Of a stretch of DNA of 64,000 bases, positions 31,660-43,720 are shown piece by piece; positions within the stretch are counted from its first letter, which is position 1; the number at the start of each line of letters is the position of its first letter. Under the pieces are notes generated by a model. It was given only the letters and a program-made list of their open reading frames with translations, was not told the origin of the DNA and ran no database searches. The stretch lies in contig CM070901.1 in NCBI GenBank assembly GCA_036417435.1, positions 8,902,001 through 8,966,000 on the forward strand. The letters are read 5' to 3'. Both the position numbers and the translations under genes were made by a program. Source of the DNA: Inia geoffrensis (Eukaryota > Chordata > Mammalia > Artiodactyla > Iniidae).

Positions 31660-32830
31660 TGTATTTTTAAAAACAATTTGATATACATCATGATTAAAGA
31701 TGTAAACATTAAAACTAAAACAAATGAAATTACTAGAAAAAACTGGGAGAATATTTTATTATTTGGGGGAAGGGAAAAGCCTCTAAGCAAGAAATAGAAC
31801 ATTAAAAAAACATAGAAAAAAAGAATCTAGAGTGAGATGCTTGATTCTATAAAAATTTCTGTCCAATAACATACCCCATTAAAGACAGCAAGCCAACAAA
31901 ATCTTAACCATAAAAAATGTAATATGTGTATTAGAAGTATAATATCTAATATACAGAGAGCTCTTATAAAAAAAAAAAAAAAAAAGGAAAAAGGAAAAGG
32001 TTACCCAGGAGAAAAATTGGCAAGTGAAAAGAACAAGCAATTCATAGAAGAAATTGAAATGGCTAGTGACATTATAAAAGATAGTAAATCTCACTAGTGA
32101 TTAAGAAAATGAAAGTTAAAATAATAAAGGGATGACCTTTTCCTGTCAGATTATGAAGAAGTTAAAGTGATTGCAAACGACCGTTTTACAATGTGCACGG
32201 AAGTAGGGCAGGCTCCTGGAACAGTGGCAGAAGCCTTTTTGAAAAGCAGTTTGGCAGTTCTCAAAATTCAGTGGTCTGTATCCTTCACAACAATTTCACT
32301 CCAAAAACCACATTACAGGGCTTCCCTGGTGGCACAGTGGTTGAGAGTCCGCCTGCCGATGCAGGGGACGCGGGTTCGTGCCCCGGTCCGGGAGGATCCC
32401 ACGTGCCGCAGAGCGGCTGGGCCCGTGAGCCATGGCCGCTGAGCCTGCGCGTCCGGAGCCTGTTGCTCCGCAACGGGAGAGGCCACAACGGTGAGAGGCC
32501 CGCGTACCGCAAAAAAACCCAAACAAACAAACAAAAATACATTACAGATGTGTTCAGACGCCTATACAAAGACGGGTATAAGAAAACTCTTTGTAGCATT
32601 ATTTGTCATAGCAAGTAATTGGAGACATCCTAGAAGCACAGCAATAGGGAATGGGTAAATGAGTCATAGCATGTTGGAATACTGTGCAATCACTGAAAAG
32701 AAGGTGAATTTCTATGTATTAACATGGAAAGATGTTTGATATATCTTTGAGGAAAAAGTAAGTTGCATTATAGCTGTGTAGATTTTCTGAAAAAAGGTCT
32801 TATATGGATATATAAGAATAAAAAATATTT
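31660..32830 (+). mobile_element. Old L1 3' part, interrupted by a SINE
   Basis: Sense L1 ORF2 end and 3' region: GAAATTACTAGAAAAAACTG, AACAAGCAATTCATAGAAGA, TTGAAAAGCAGTTTGGCAGT, AACAATTTCACTCC and AATTGGAGACATCCTAG are typical. A CHR SINE lies at 32,319-32,538. No open frame survives. Confidence 0.75.
32319..32538 (+). mobile_element. CHR-type SINE
   Basis: Sense body ending CGCGTACCGC plus an A-rich (AAAC)n tail. The target-site duplication ACATTACAG lies at 32310-32318 and 32539-32547. Confidence 0.94.
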
Positions 32831-32839
32831 TAAAGTATC

Positions 32840-33335
32840 ACACCAAACTCTTAATAGTTACTAGTCTAGGAGCTTAGAACTTTAAGTGTGAAGTGGGGAA
32901 TTTTCCATTTTAAATGTATAGGCTTCTGAGATAATTGAATTTTTCCGATGAGAATATATTAATTTTGTATTCTAAATAATATGTAAATAAACTGTATCAG
33001 TAAATTAGCTAATTATTCTCATAACAAAATTATTGGCAGGATTTTTTTTCAATAAGATGCTCCCTAAGTACGGTTAAGCATGAACAAAACATAAAGAAAT
33101 GCAGTTTATATACATATATACACATATATACATATATATAACACATATTTGAGATAAATGTATTTATTATGCAATCTAAGGCATGCCTAGAATGCCTTCT
33201 GAGCAATAATAATACAGCTGATTATGGAGCACTCCCCACTGGTGGTCATTTCCCTAGCATTTAAAATATATTATTCTATTTTACTTCCTTCCTCCTAACG
33301 ATTATTTTTTTTCCTTTGAATCAAACTATCTACGG
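32840..33335. other. AT-rich sequence with ATAC/TATA microsatellite
   Basis: A (TATATACA)n-like run lies at about 33,107-33,145. The rest is unique AT-rich sequence without a gene. Confidence 0.6.
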
Positions 33336-33465
33336 TCTGGCTACTCAAAGTGTGGCCCACAGACAAGCAGCACCAACATCACCTGGGAACTTGTAAGAAA
33401 TGCATTTTAACAAGATGCCCAGTTGATTCCTATGCACATTAAAATTTAACAAGCACAGCCTCACC
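33335..33465 (+). mobile_element. MER5A-like DNA transposon fragment
   Basis: CTACTCAAAGTGTGGCCCAC, CATCACCTGGGAACTTGTAA and GAAATGCATTTTAACAAG follow in MER5A order, with an internal deletion. Confidence 0.75.
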
Positions 33466-33468
33466 TGT

Positions 33469-33677
33469 TTTTTTTTTTTTTTTTGGCTGTACGCGGGCCT
33501 CTCACTGCTTTGGCCTCTCCTGTTGCGGAGCACAGGCTCCGGATGCGCAGGCTCAGCGGCCATGGCTCACGGGCCGAGCCGCTCCGTGGCATGTGGGATC
33601 TTCCCGGACTGGGGCACGAACCCGTGTCCCCTGCATCGGCAGGCGGACTCTCAACCACTGCGCCACCAGGGAAGCCC
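33469..33677 (-). mobile_element. CHR-type SINE
   Basis: Poly-T start, inverted CHR body, end CACCAGGGAAGCCC. Only a short flank match CCTGTT is visible as a possible target-site duplication. Confidence 0.9.
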
Positions 33678-33849
33678 TGTTATGTTTGTATTTACAGAAA
33701 TAAGTATTGTTTTCCTAATCAGTGGGCATTGGGCTTTGTTTGCTGCACTTGAGAAATTGGTTTTAGGACTTTTACAGTTTCTCAGTTTCTATAGCAAAAT
33801 GCAAAAGTGCAGTCGATTAGAAAATTTATTAGGAATAAAATGTGAAACT

Positions 33850-34050
33850 GTTCACAGTGTGTCAGGCACCGTCCTAAATATTTTTACATAGTAACTCTAA
33901 TCCCCACATGATAGGAAGTAAATCCTATTATCTCCATTACTCAGATGAGGACACTAAATGACTGAGATAGTTCCTTGGTCAAGTTCACACAGCTAGTAAG
34001 GAGTAGACCTAGGATTCAAACTTGAGCTGAGGCTCCTGAATTCATACTCC
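33850..34050 (-). repeat. MIR SINE
   Basis: Inverted MIR order: GTGTCAGGCACCGTCCTAAAT, TATCTCCATTACTCAGATGAG and TTCACACAGCTAGTAAGGAGT. Confidence 0.8.
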
Positions 34051-34215
34051 TTTCCGTTCCTTCTTTCCTGCCCTCTCCCACTCCCTCTCCCCTTCCTACC
34101 TCTCTTCCTTTTTACCTCTCTTCATTTCTCCCTTCCCTCTCTTTCCCCTTCTTCCTCCCAACCACCCTTCCCTTCTCCTCTCCCTCCTTCCCTCTTCCTT
34201 CCTCCCTGTCCCCCA
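34051..34215 (+). repeat. 165-base pyrimidine tract
   Basis: The strand is almost pure C and T, with CCTTCC, CTCTCC and TTCCCT units and very few purines. Such tracts can form triplex (H-DNA). No gene or promoter signs lie beside it. Confidence 0.85.
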
Positions 34216-35160
34216 TTCTTAGAGGCAAAAGTTGCATTGTCACAAAATCATACAGTGGAAGCACGCACATGAGAAAACTCTCCCTGGATTGATGAGAAGG
34301 CTTGCAGGAGACACTGTTGACCTTGGCTGAGTTATTAAGAAATGTACACAGCAAGTGGTAAACATGAGCTCTGGGCCCGGTGATTATAATGATTCTGATT
34401 AGAGACTAACAACCTATCCAGGCCGGGCCCCCTGGGTTGTGTCTCCTAGTGAGGTTACCACAGTTCAAGATCTGCCCTTTAAGCTTATGATTTGAGGCAT
34501 TGCGAGTATACTCACTGAAGGTGATAAGGACATTGGATATTTGAGACAATTTAATAAAACTTGCAGGACACTAAGGTGCACCTAAAAGACAATTTATTAA
34601 TTTACTTTATAGTTATAACTGCCAAATGGGCCAAATATTCCTAATGGCCTATCAATACATTTTCTCCCTGGTAGATGAACTTACCAGGGAAACTGAATTA
34701 AGGCCGCCAGAAGGTTGTAGAAGTGATCAGACAGGAAATTATTTGTTTTTTAAGAGATACTGGCTATCATAACCTGGGAAATGTTTTGTCATACTTGACA
34801 TCAACCAAATCTACCTGGTTTACTACACACCTCCTTGGTCAAAATGTTACTATATCCTTTTCCTATACATCACTAGGGACACAATGACAAAATTGTAAGC
34901 TCCATAATTATCACTGGTTGATATTTTCCTACTTCCCTTCTCATATCACACATTTTCAAATATGTTGTAATTTAAGTTTATTTCATTTTCAATTTTATTC
35001 TAATCTGACTTCTTAATGACATCTGGAGGGGCTCCTTAATTTAATTTTTAAACTGTCTCCAAATAAAGGGACTATTTCCTAAAATCTATGTAACACCTAA
35101 TGTACGAGGAATCAGTGTTTCTATTCTAATATAGCCAACATGACCTTTCATTTTTTGTGT
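34216..35160. other. Intergenic unique sequence
   Basis: No gene, splice-like exon or clear repeat seen. Confidence 0.5.
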
Positions 35161-35169
35161 CTGCTCACC

Positions 35170-35255
35170 CCTTTTTTTGTCTTTTTTATTGAATTAGAAC
35201 ATACATATAATGAAGTAATTAAAGTATACAAATCTTAAGTGTACAGCTCAATGAG
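35170..35255 (-). repeat. Possible old L1 3' end fragment
   Basis: TTTATTGAATTAGAACATACATATAATG and TCTTAAGTGTACAGCTCAATGAG on the + strand resemble an inverted old L1 3' UTR. Short and uncertain. Confidence 0.45.
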
Positions 35256-35256
35256 T

Positions 35257-35468
35257 TTTTTTTTAATATTTATTTTTTGACTGTGTCGGGTCTTAGTTGC
35301 GGCATACGGGATCTTTCGTTGCAGCAGGTAGGCTTCTGTCTACTTGTAACGTGCGGGCTCAGTAGTTGCGGCACGCGGGCTTAGTTGCCCCGCGGTATGT
35401 GGGATCTTAGTTCCCCTGGCCTGCATTGCAAGACGGATTCTTAACCCTTGGACCACCAGGGAAGTCCC
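35257..35468 (-). mobile_element. Diverged CHR/tRNA-derived SINE
   Basis: Inverted element with TGACTGTGTCGGGTCTTAGTTG, CAGTAGTTGCGGCACGCGGG and end GGACCACCAGGGAAGTCCCC. It differs from the other copies by internal deletions. Confidence 0.85.
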
Positions 35469-35931
35469 CAACATAACCTTAATATCACATTCGTGAAATA
35501 GTCTATATCTAATTTGCACATTTGGAATGCTCTGCACACTTATTATGAGGTGGAAAGTATTTCTCTCAGAGCACACAGGACTATTATTGGAGAAGTTGTT
35601 TTGTTAATACCGTAAACATATTGGGTGATGCAGCTACTTTTTCAGATTTTAGGGCAAAATTTACTTGAATTAGTATTTGCAGTCAAAAACACTGGTGTGT
35701 CCACTTAGTAACCTCTATATATCTTTTTTTTTTTTTTTACATCTTTATTGGAGTATAATTGCTTTACAATGGTGTGTTAGTTTCTGCTTTATAATAAAGT
35801 GAATCAGTTATACATATGTTCCCATATCTCTTCCCTCTTGCGTCTCCCTCCCTCCCACCCTCCCTATCCCACCCCTCCAGGCAGTCACAAAGCACCAAGC
35901 TGATCTCCCTGTGCTATGCGGCTGCTTCCCA

Positions 35932-38900
35932 CTAGCTATCTACCTTACATTTGGTAGTGTATATATGTCGATGCCTCTCTCTCGCTTTCTCACAACTTAC
36001 CCTTCCCCCTCTTACCCCTAGGTTCTTCATGACAATTTTTTTTCTTAAATTCCATATATATATATGTGTTATCATACAGTATTTGTCTTTCTGACTTACT
36101 TCACTCTGTATGACAGATTCTAGGTCTATCCACCTCATTACAAGTACCTCAATTTCATTTCTTTTCATGGCTGAATAATATTCCATCGCATATATGTGCC
36201 ACATCTTCTTTATCCATTCATCTGATGATGGACACTTAGGTTGTTTCCCTCTCCGGGCTATTGTAAATACAGCAGCAATAAACATTTTGGTACATGACTC
36301 TTTCTGATTTATGGTTTTCTCAGGGTATATGCCCAGTAGTGGGATTCCTGGGTCATATGGTAGTTCTATTTGTAGTTTTTAAAGGAACCTCCATCCTGTT
36401 CTCCACAGTGGCTGCATCAATTTACATTCCCACCAAGAGTGCAATACGGTTCCCTTTTCTCCACAGCCTCTCCATCATTTATTGTTTCTAGATTTTTTGA
36501 TGATGGCCATTCTGACTGGTGTGAGATGATATCTCATTGTAGTTTTGATTTGCATTTCTCTAATGATTAATGATGTTGAGCATTCTTTCATGTGTTTGTT
36601 GGAAGTCTGTATATCTTCTTGGGAGAAATGTCTATTTAGGTCTGCTGCCCATTTTCGGATTGGGTTGTTTGATTTTTTTGTTACTGAGCTGCATGAGCTG
36701 CTTATAAATTTTGGCGATTAATCCTTTGTCAGTTGCTTCATCTGCAAATATTTTCTCCCATTCTGAGGGTTGTCTTTTGGTCTTGTTTATGGTTTCCTTT
36801 GCTGCGCAAAAGCTTTGAAGTTTCATTAGGTCCCATTTGTTTTTGTTTTTATTTCCATTTCCCTAGGAGGTGGGTCAAAAAGGATCTTGCTGTGATTTAT
36901 GTCATAGAGTGTTCTGCCTGTATTTTCCGCTAAGAGTTTGATAGTTTCTGGCCTTACATTTAGGTCTTTAATCCATTTTGAGCTTATTTTTGTGTACAGT
37001 GTTAGGGAGTGAACTAATCTCATACTTTTACATGTACCTCTCCAGTTTTCCCAGCAACACTTATTGAAGAGGCTGTCCTTTCTCCACTGTACATTCCTGC
37101 CTCCTTTATCAAAGATAAGGTGACCATATGTGCGTGGATTTATCTCTGGGCTTTCTGTCCTGTTCCATTGATCAATCTTTCTGTTTCTGTGCCAGTACCA
37201 TACCGTCTGATTATTGTAGCTTTGTAGTATAGTCTGAAGTCAGGGAGCCTGATTCCTCCAGCTCCGTTTTTCATTCTCAAGATTGCTTTAGCTATTCGCG
37301 GTCTTTTGTGTTTCCATACAAACTGTGAAATTTTTTGTTCTAGTCCTGTGAAAAATGCCAGTGGTAGTTTGATAGGGATTGCATTGAATCTGAAGATTGC
37401 TCTGGGGAGTATAGTCATTTTCACAATGTTGATTCTTCCAGTCCGAGAACATGGTATATCTCTCCATCTATTTGTATCATCTTTAATTTCTTTCATCAGT
37501 GTCATAATTTTCTGCATACAGGTCTTTTGTCTCCTTAGATAGGTTTATTCCTAGATATTTTATTCTTTTTGTTGCAATGCTAAATGGGAGTGTTTTCTTG
37601 ATTTCACTTTCAGATTTTTCATCATTAGTGTATAGGAATGCCAGAGATTTCTGTGCATTAATATTGTATCCTGCTACTTTACCAAATTCATTGATTAGCT
37701 CTAGTAGTTTTCTGGTAGCGTCTTTAGGATTCTCTATATATAGTATCATGTTATCTGCAAAACAGTGACAGCTTTACTTCTTCTTTTCCGATTTGGATTC
37801 CTTTTATTTCCTTTTCTTCTCTGATTGCTGTGGCTAAAATTCCAAAACTATGTTGAATAAGAGTGGTGAGAGTGGGAAACCTTGTCTTATTCTTGATCTT
37901 AGTGGAAATGCTTTCAGTTTTTCACCATTGAGGAAAATGTTGGATATGGATCTGTCATATATGGCCTTTATTATGTTGAGGAAAATTCCCTCTATGCCTA
38001 CTTTCTGCAGGGTTTTTGTCATAAATGGGTGTTGGATTTTGTCGAAAGCTTTCTCTGCATCTATTGAGATGATCATATGGTTTTTCTCCTTCAGTTTGTT
38101 AATATGGTGTATCACATTGATTGATTTGCGTATATTGAAGAATTCTTGCATTCCTGGAATAAACCCCACTTGATCATGGTGTATGATCCGTTTAATGTGC
38201 TCTTGGATTCTGTTTGCTAGTATTTTGTTGAGGATTTTTGCATCTATGTTCATCAGTGATATTGGCCTGTAGTTTTCTTTCTTTGTGACATCCTTGTCTG
38301 GTTTTGGTAGCACGGTGATGGTGGCCTCGTAGAATGAGTTTGGGAGTGTTCCTCCCTCTGCTATATTTTGGAAGAGTTTGAGAAGGATAGGTGTTAGTTC
38401 TTCTGTAAGTGTTTCATAGAGTTTGCCTGTGAAGCCATCTGGTCCTGGGCTTTTGTTTGTTGGAAGATTTTTAATCACAGTTTCAATTTCAGTGCTTGTG
38501 ATTTGTCTGTTCATATTTTCTATTTCTTCCTGATTCAGTCTTGGCAGGTTGTGCCTTTCTAAGAATTTGTCCATTTCTTCCAGATTGTCCATTTTATTGG
38601 CATAGAGTTGCTTGTAGTAATCTCTCATGACCTTTTGTATTTCTGCAGTGTCAGTTGTTACTTCTCCTTTTTCGTTTTGAATTCTATTGATTTGAGTCTT
38701 CTCCCTTTTTTTCTTGATGAGTCTGGCTAATGATTTATCAATTTTTTATATCTTCTCAAAGAACCAGTGTTTAGTTTTATTGATCTTCGCTATCGTTTCC
38801 TTCATTTCTTTTTCATCTATTTCTGATCTGATTTTTATGATTTCTTTCCTTCTGCTAACTTTGGGGATTTTTTGTTCTTCTTTCTCTAACTGCTTTAGGT

Positions 38901-39855
38901 GCAAGGTTAGGTTGTTTATTCGAGATGTTTCCTGTTTCTTAAGGTAGGATTGTATTGCTATAAACTTCCCTCTTAGAGCTGCTTTTGCTGCATCCCATAG
39001 ATTTTGGGTCATTGTGTCTCCATTGTCATTTGTTTCTAGGTATTTTTTAATTTCCTCTTTGAATTCTTCAGTGATCACTTCGTTATTAAGTAGTGTATTG
39101 TTTAGCCTCCCTGTGTTTGTATTTTTTACAGACCTTTTCCTGTAAATGATATCTAGTCTCATGGCGTTGTGGTCGGAAAAGATACTTGATACAATTTCCA
39201 TTTTCTTAAATTTACCAAGGGTTGATTTGTGACCCAAGATATGATCTATCCTGGAGAACGTTCCATGAGCACTTGAGAAAAATGTGTATTCTGTTGTTTT
39301 TGGATGGAATGTCCTATAAATATCAAGTAAGTCCATCTTGTTTAATATATCATTTAATGCTTGTGTCTCCTTATTTATTTTCATTTTGGATGATCTGTCC
39401 ATTGGTGAAAGTGGTGTGTTAAAGTCCCCTACTATGAATGTGTTACTGTTGATTTCCCCTTTTATGGCTGTTAGTATTTGCCTTATGTATTGAGATGCTC
39501 CTATGTTGGGTGCATAAATATTTACAATTGTTATATCTTCTTCTTGGATTGATCCCTTGATCATTATGTAGTGTCCTTCTTTGTCTCTTCTAATAGTCTT
39601 TATTTTAAAATCTATTTTTTCTGATATGAGAAATGATACTCCAGCTTTCTTTTGGTTTCCATTTGCATGAAATATCTTTTTCTATCCTCTCACTATCAGT
39701 CTGTATGTGTCTCTAGGTGTGAAGTGGGTCTTTTGTAGACAGCAAATATATGGGTCTTGTTTTTGTATCCATTCAGCCAATCTGTGTCTTTTGGTGGGAG
39801 CATTTCATCCATTTACGTTTAAGGTAGTTATTGATATGTATGTTCCTATTCCCAT
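35932..39855 (-). pseudogene. L1 copy B ORF2 remnant
   Basis: The frame starts at ATG (complement of 39853-39855), reads TLNVNG and meets a stop straight after it. The catalytic endonuclease Glu has become Lys (CLQKTHF). Open pieces lie at 39,564-38,746, 38,628-37,834 (fingers and palm), 37,749-37,483, 37,517-37,140, 37,023-36,826, 36,826-36,632 and 36,285-35,932. The RT active site FADD is destroyed near 37,750-37,765 by one inserted base and a Asp-to-Asn-type change. Both enzymatic activities are therefore lost. Confidence 0.88.
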
Positions 39856-39913
39856 TTTCTTAGTTGTTTTGGGTTCGTTATTGTAGGTCCTTTCCTTCTC
39901 TTTTATTTCTTGC

Positions 39914-40803
39914 CTAGAGAAGTTCCTTTCGCAGTTGTTGTAAAGCTGGTTTGGTGGTGCTGAACTCTCTCAGCTTTTGCTTGTCTGTAAAGGTTTTAAT
40001 TTCTCCATCAAATCTGAATGAGATCTTTGCTGGGTAGAGTAATCTTGGTTGCAGGCTTTTCTCCTTCATCACTTTCAGTATGTCCTGCCACTCCCTTCTG
40101 GCTTGCAGAGTTTCTGCTGTAAGATCAGCTGTTAACCTTATGGGGGTTCCCTTGTGTGTTATTTGTTGTTTTTCCCTTGCTGCTTTTAATATGTTTTCTT
40201 TGTATTTAATTTTTGACAGTTTGATTAATATGTGTCTTGGCATATTTCTCTGTGGATTTATCCTGTATGGGACTCTCTGTGCTTCCTGGACTTGATTAAC
40301 TATTTCCTTTCCCATATTAGGGAAGTTTTCAACTATAATCTCTTCAAATATTTTCTCAGTCCCTTCCTTTTTCTCTTCTTCTGGAACCCCTATAATTCGA
40401 ATGTTGGTGCGTTTAATGTTGTCCCAGAGGTCTCTGAGACTTTGCTCAGTTCTTTTCATTCTTTTTTCTTTATTCTGCTCTGCAGTAGTTACTTCCACTA
40501 TTTTATCTTCCACGTCACTTATCTGTTTTTCTGCCTAGTTATTCTGCTATTGATCCCATCTCGAGTATTTTTAATTTCATATATTGTGTTGTTCATCGTT
40601 GTTTGTTTCATCTTTAGTTCTTCTAGGTCCTTGTTAAATGTTTCTTGCATTTTGTCTATTCTATTTCCGAGATTTTGGATCATCTTTACTATCATTACTC
40701 TGAATTCTTTTTCAGGTAGACTGCCTATTTCCTCTTCATTTGTTAGGTGTGGTGCATTTTTATCTTGCTCCTTCATCTGCTGTTTGTTTTTCTGTCTTCT
40801 CAT
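39914..40803 (-). pseudogene. L1 copy B ORF1 remnant
   Basis: The probable start is MRRQKNKQQMKEQ (ATG complement of 40801-40803). A frameshift near 40,520-40,540 separates the coiled-coil part from a 199-residue piece (40,513-39,914) with the RRM-like and C-terminal RNA-binding parts up to a TAG. The open frame also runs on upstream of the start to 41,181 without a stop. Confidence 0.88.
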
Positions 40804-42856
40804 TTTGCTTATCTTACTGTGTTTGGGGTCTCCTTTTTGCAGGCTGCAGGTTCGTAGTTCCCGTTGTTTTTGGTGTGTGTCCCCAGTGGCTAAGGTTGGT
40901 TCAGTGGGTTGTGTAGGCTTCCTGGTGGAGGGGACTAGCGCCTGTGTTCCGGTGGATGAGGCTGGATCTTGTCTTCTGATTGGCAGGTCCACGTTTGGTG
41001 GTGTGTTTGGGGGTGTCTGTGGACTTATTATGATTTTAGGCAGCCCCTCTGCTAATGGGTGGGGTTGTGTTCCTGTCTTGCTAGTTGTTTGGCATAGGAT
41101 GTCCAGCACTGTAGCTTGCTGGTCGTTGAGTGAAGCTGGGTGCTGGTGTTGAGATGGAGATCTCTGGGAGATATTTTCCATTTGATATTATGTGGAGCTG
41201 GGAGGTCTCTTGTGGACCAGTGTCCTGAAGTTGGCTGTCCCACCTCAGAGGCACAGCACTGACTCCTGGCTGCAGCACCAAGAGCCTTTCATCCACACGG
41301 CTCAGAATAAAAGGGAGAAAAAGTAGAAAGAAAGAATTAGTAGAAATAGAACGAGAAAGAAAGAAAGGAGGGAGGGAGGGATGGAGGGAGGAAGGAAGGA
41401 AGGAGGGAAGGAAGGAAAAATAGAAAGGAGATAAAGTAAAATAAAATAAAGTAAGATAAAATATAATAAAGTTATTAAAATAAAAATATAATTATTAAGA
41501 GAAAAAAAATTATAACACAAACAAAACGGACAGATAGAACCCTAGGAGAAATTGTGGAAACAAAGCTATACAGACAAAATGTCACACAGAAGCATACACA
41601 TACACACTGACAAAAAGAGGAAAAGGGGAAAAAAATCATAGATCTTGCATTCGAAGTCCACCACCTCAATTTGGGATGATTCATTGTCTATTCATGTATT
41701 CCACAGATGCAGGTACATCAAGTTTATTGTGGAGCTTTAATCCGCTGCTTCTGAGGCTGCTGGGAGAGATTTCCCTTTCTCTTCTTTGTTCTCACAGCTC
41801 CCAGGGGCTCAGCTTTGGATTTGGCCCCGCCTCTGCATGTAGGTCGCCGGAGGGTGTCTGTTCTTTGCTCAGACAGGACGGGGTTAAAGGAGCCTTTGAT
41901 TCGGGGGCCCTGGGTCATTCAGGCCGCGGGGAGGGAGGGGCACTGAGTGCCGGGCAGGCCTTCGGCGGCAGAGGCCGGCGTGACAGTGCACCAGCCTGAG
42001 GCGCGCCGTGCGTTCTACAGGTGGAGTTGTCCCTGGATCCCGGGACCCTGGCAGTGGCGGGCTGCACAGGCTCCCCGGAAGCGGGGTGTGGATAGTGACC
42101 TGTGCTCGCACACAGGCTTCTTGGTGGCAGCAGCAGCAGCAGCCTTAGTGTCTCCCGCCCGTCTCGGGTCCGCGCTTTTAGCCGCGGCTCGCGCCCATCT
42201 CTGGAGTTCCTTAAAGCAGCGCTCTTAAACCCCTCTCTTCGCGCATCAGGAAACAAGGAGGGAAGGAAAAGTCTCTTGCCTCTTCGGCAGGTGCAGACTT
42301 TCCCCCGGACTCCCTCCCGGCTAGTCGTGGTGCACTACCCCCTGCAGGCTGTGTTCACGCCGCCAACCCCAGTCCTTTCCCTGCGCTGCGACCGAAACCG
42401 AAACCCGAGCCTCAGCTCGCAGCCCCGCCCGCCCCGGCTGGTGAGCCGACAAGCCTCTCGGGCTGGTGAGTGCCGGTCGGCACCGATCCTCTATGCGGGA
42501 GTCTCTCCGCTTTCCCCTCCGCACCCCTGTTGCTGCGCTCTCCTTAGCGGCTCCGAAGCTCCCCCCTCTGCCTTCCGCAGTCTCTGCCCGCGAAGGGGCT
42601 TCCTAGTGTGTGGAACTTTTCCTCCTTCACGTCTCCCTCCCACTGGTGCTGGTCCCATCCCTATCCTTTTGTCTCCGTTGTTTCTTTTTTCTTTTGCCCT
42701 ACCCAGGTACGCGGGGGGTTTCTTGTCTTTTGGGAGGTCTGAGGTCTTCTGCCAGCGTTCAGTAGGTGTCCTGTAGGAGTTGTTCCACGTGTATATGTAT
42801 TTCTGGTGTATCTGTGGGGAGGAAGTTGATTTTTAAAGTTAATGTTATTAATTTGT

Positions 42857-42971
42857 GGGATTCCCTGGTGGTCCAGTGGTTGGGACTTAGTGCTTCCATT
42901 GCAGGGGGCACGGACACCTGGTCAGGGAGCTAAGATCCCACATGCCGCGGGGCATGCCCCCCCCGCAAAAA
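42857..42971 (+). mobile_element. Short tRNA-derived SINE (about 115 bp)
   Basis: GGGATTCCCTGGTGGTCCAG starts a short element ending in a C-run and poly-A. A 22-bp perfect target-site duplication lies at 42835-42856 and 42972-42993. It sits just outside the 5' end of L1 copy B. Confidence 0.93.
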
Positions 42972-43169
42972 AAAGTTAATGTTATTAATTTGTAATAGCT
43001 TTTTAGATATTAAGAAATGTTAGTTTCTAAAGAAAGCTGAAATCTTATTTCTAGAGCTTCGCCACCATCAGGCTATTCGATCAATAAAAAGGAGGAATAT
43101 TGGTATGGATGGCTTAAGGCTAATGATATTTGTCTCATTATAGTGCTGGAGACGGTGTCTTCTGGATCA

Positions 43170-43720
43170 AGTAGTTTAATAAATATTTACTGACCATACT
43201 AAGTGTGAAGTACTTAATGAGGCTCTGGCTATGTAATGGTAAAAACAACAGACATGACCTTTGTCTTCATGAAGTTTGCTCTCTAGTGAGGTTGAGAAAC
43301 ATGAACCAGATAGCCACAAATATATGATTATGAACCAGTATAAGTGCTGTGAAAGCGAAGATTCCTGTGAGATCGTAATAGACCATAGGAGACCTGACCT
43401 ATGGTGGGGAGAGAGGGGGAGTTGGAGCTGAAATCTGAGGAAGAGGGAGTTAAGCAGACAAACCTGGGGGTTGTGTGCAGAGGGAAGTATCCCAGGCAGA
43501 AGGAGGTATGAAGGCTGTGAGACAGGACAGAGTTGAGAAAGGTTTAGAAATGTTGAAGTATGCCTGGAGCCACAGAGCAAACGCATGTGTTGAGTTTGGT
43601 GAGCTAGCAGTAGTAATTGTGCAGGTTTCTGTGAGTCACACCAAGGAGTTTGGTCTTCAAACTAAGATGAATAGAAGCCACGAAAGGGATTTAAGCAGGA
43701 GAATGATGTGGTCATTATGT
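43170..43720 (-). repeat. L2 LINE fragment
   Basis: Inverted L2 3' region: TTTAATAAATATTTACTGACC, GTCTTCATGAAGTTTGCTCTC, CCAGGCAGAAGGAGGTATGA and GGCTGTGAGACAGGACAG. Old. Confidence 0.7.

Larger units (their letters stand above)
35723..42831 (-). mobile_element. Nearly full-length L1, decayed (copy B)
   Basis: The same L1 family as copy A, read on the - strand: 5' UTR (42,831 to about 40,804), ORF1 remnant (40,803-39,914), ORF2 remnant (39,855-35,932), 3' UTR and poly-A (T run near 35,727-35,740). The homology to copy A stops at GGAGGAAGTTGAT, about 37 bases short of the L1 5' end, so the YY1-type motif is absent. The 5' UTR is CpG-rich at 41,880-42,720 and has a GGAA/GGGA repeat tract at 41,350-41,420 (+). 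I see no clear target-site duplication. Confidence 0.93.

Noticed and set aside
40232..41152. 306-codon + strand open frame
   Set aside because: It is the antisense shadow of the L1 copy B ORF1 region; the hydrophobic composition comes from the complement of Lys/Glu-rich codons.
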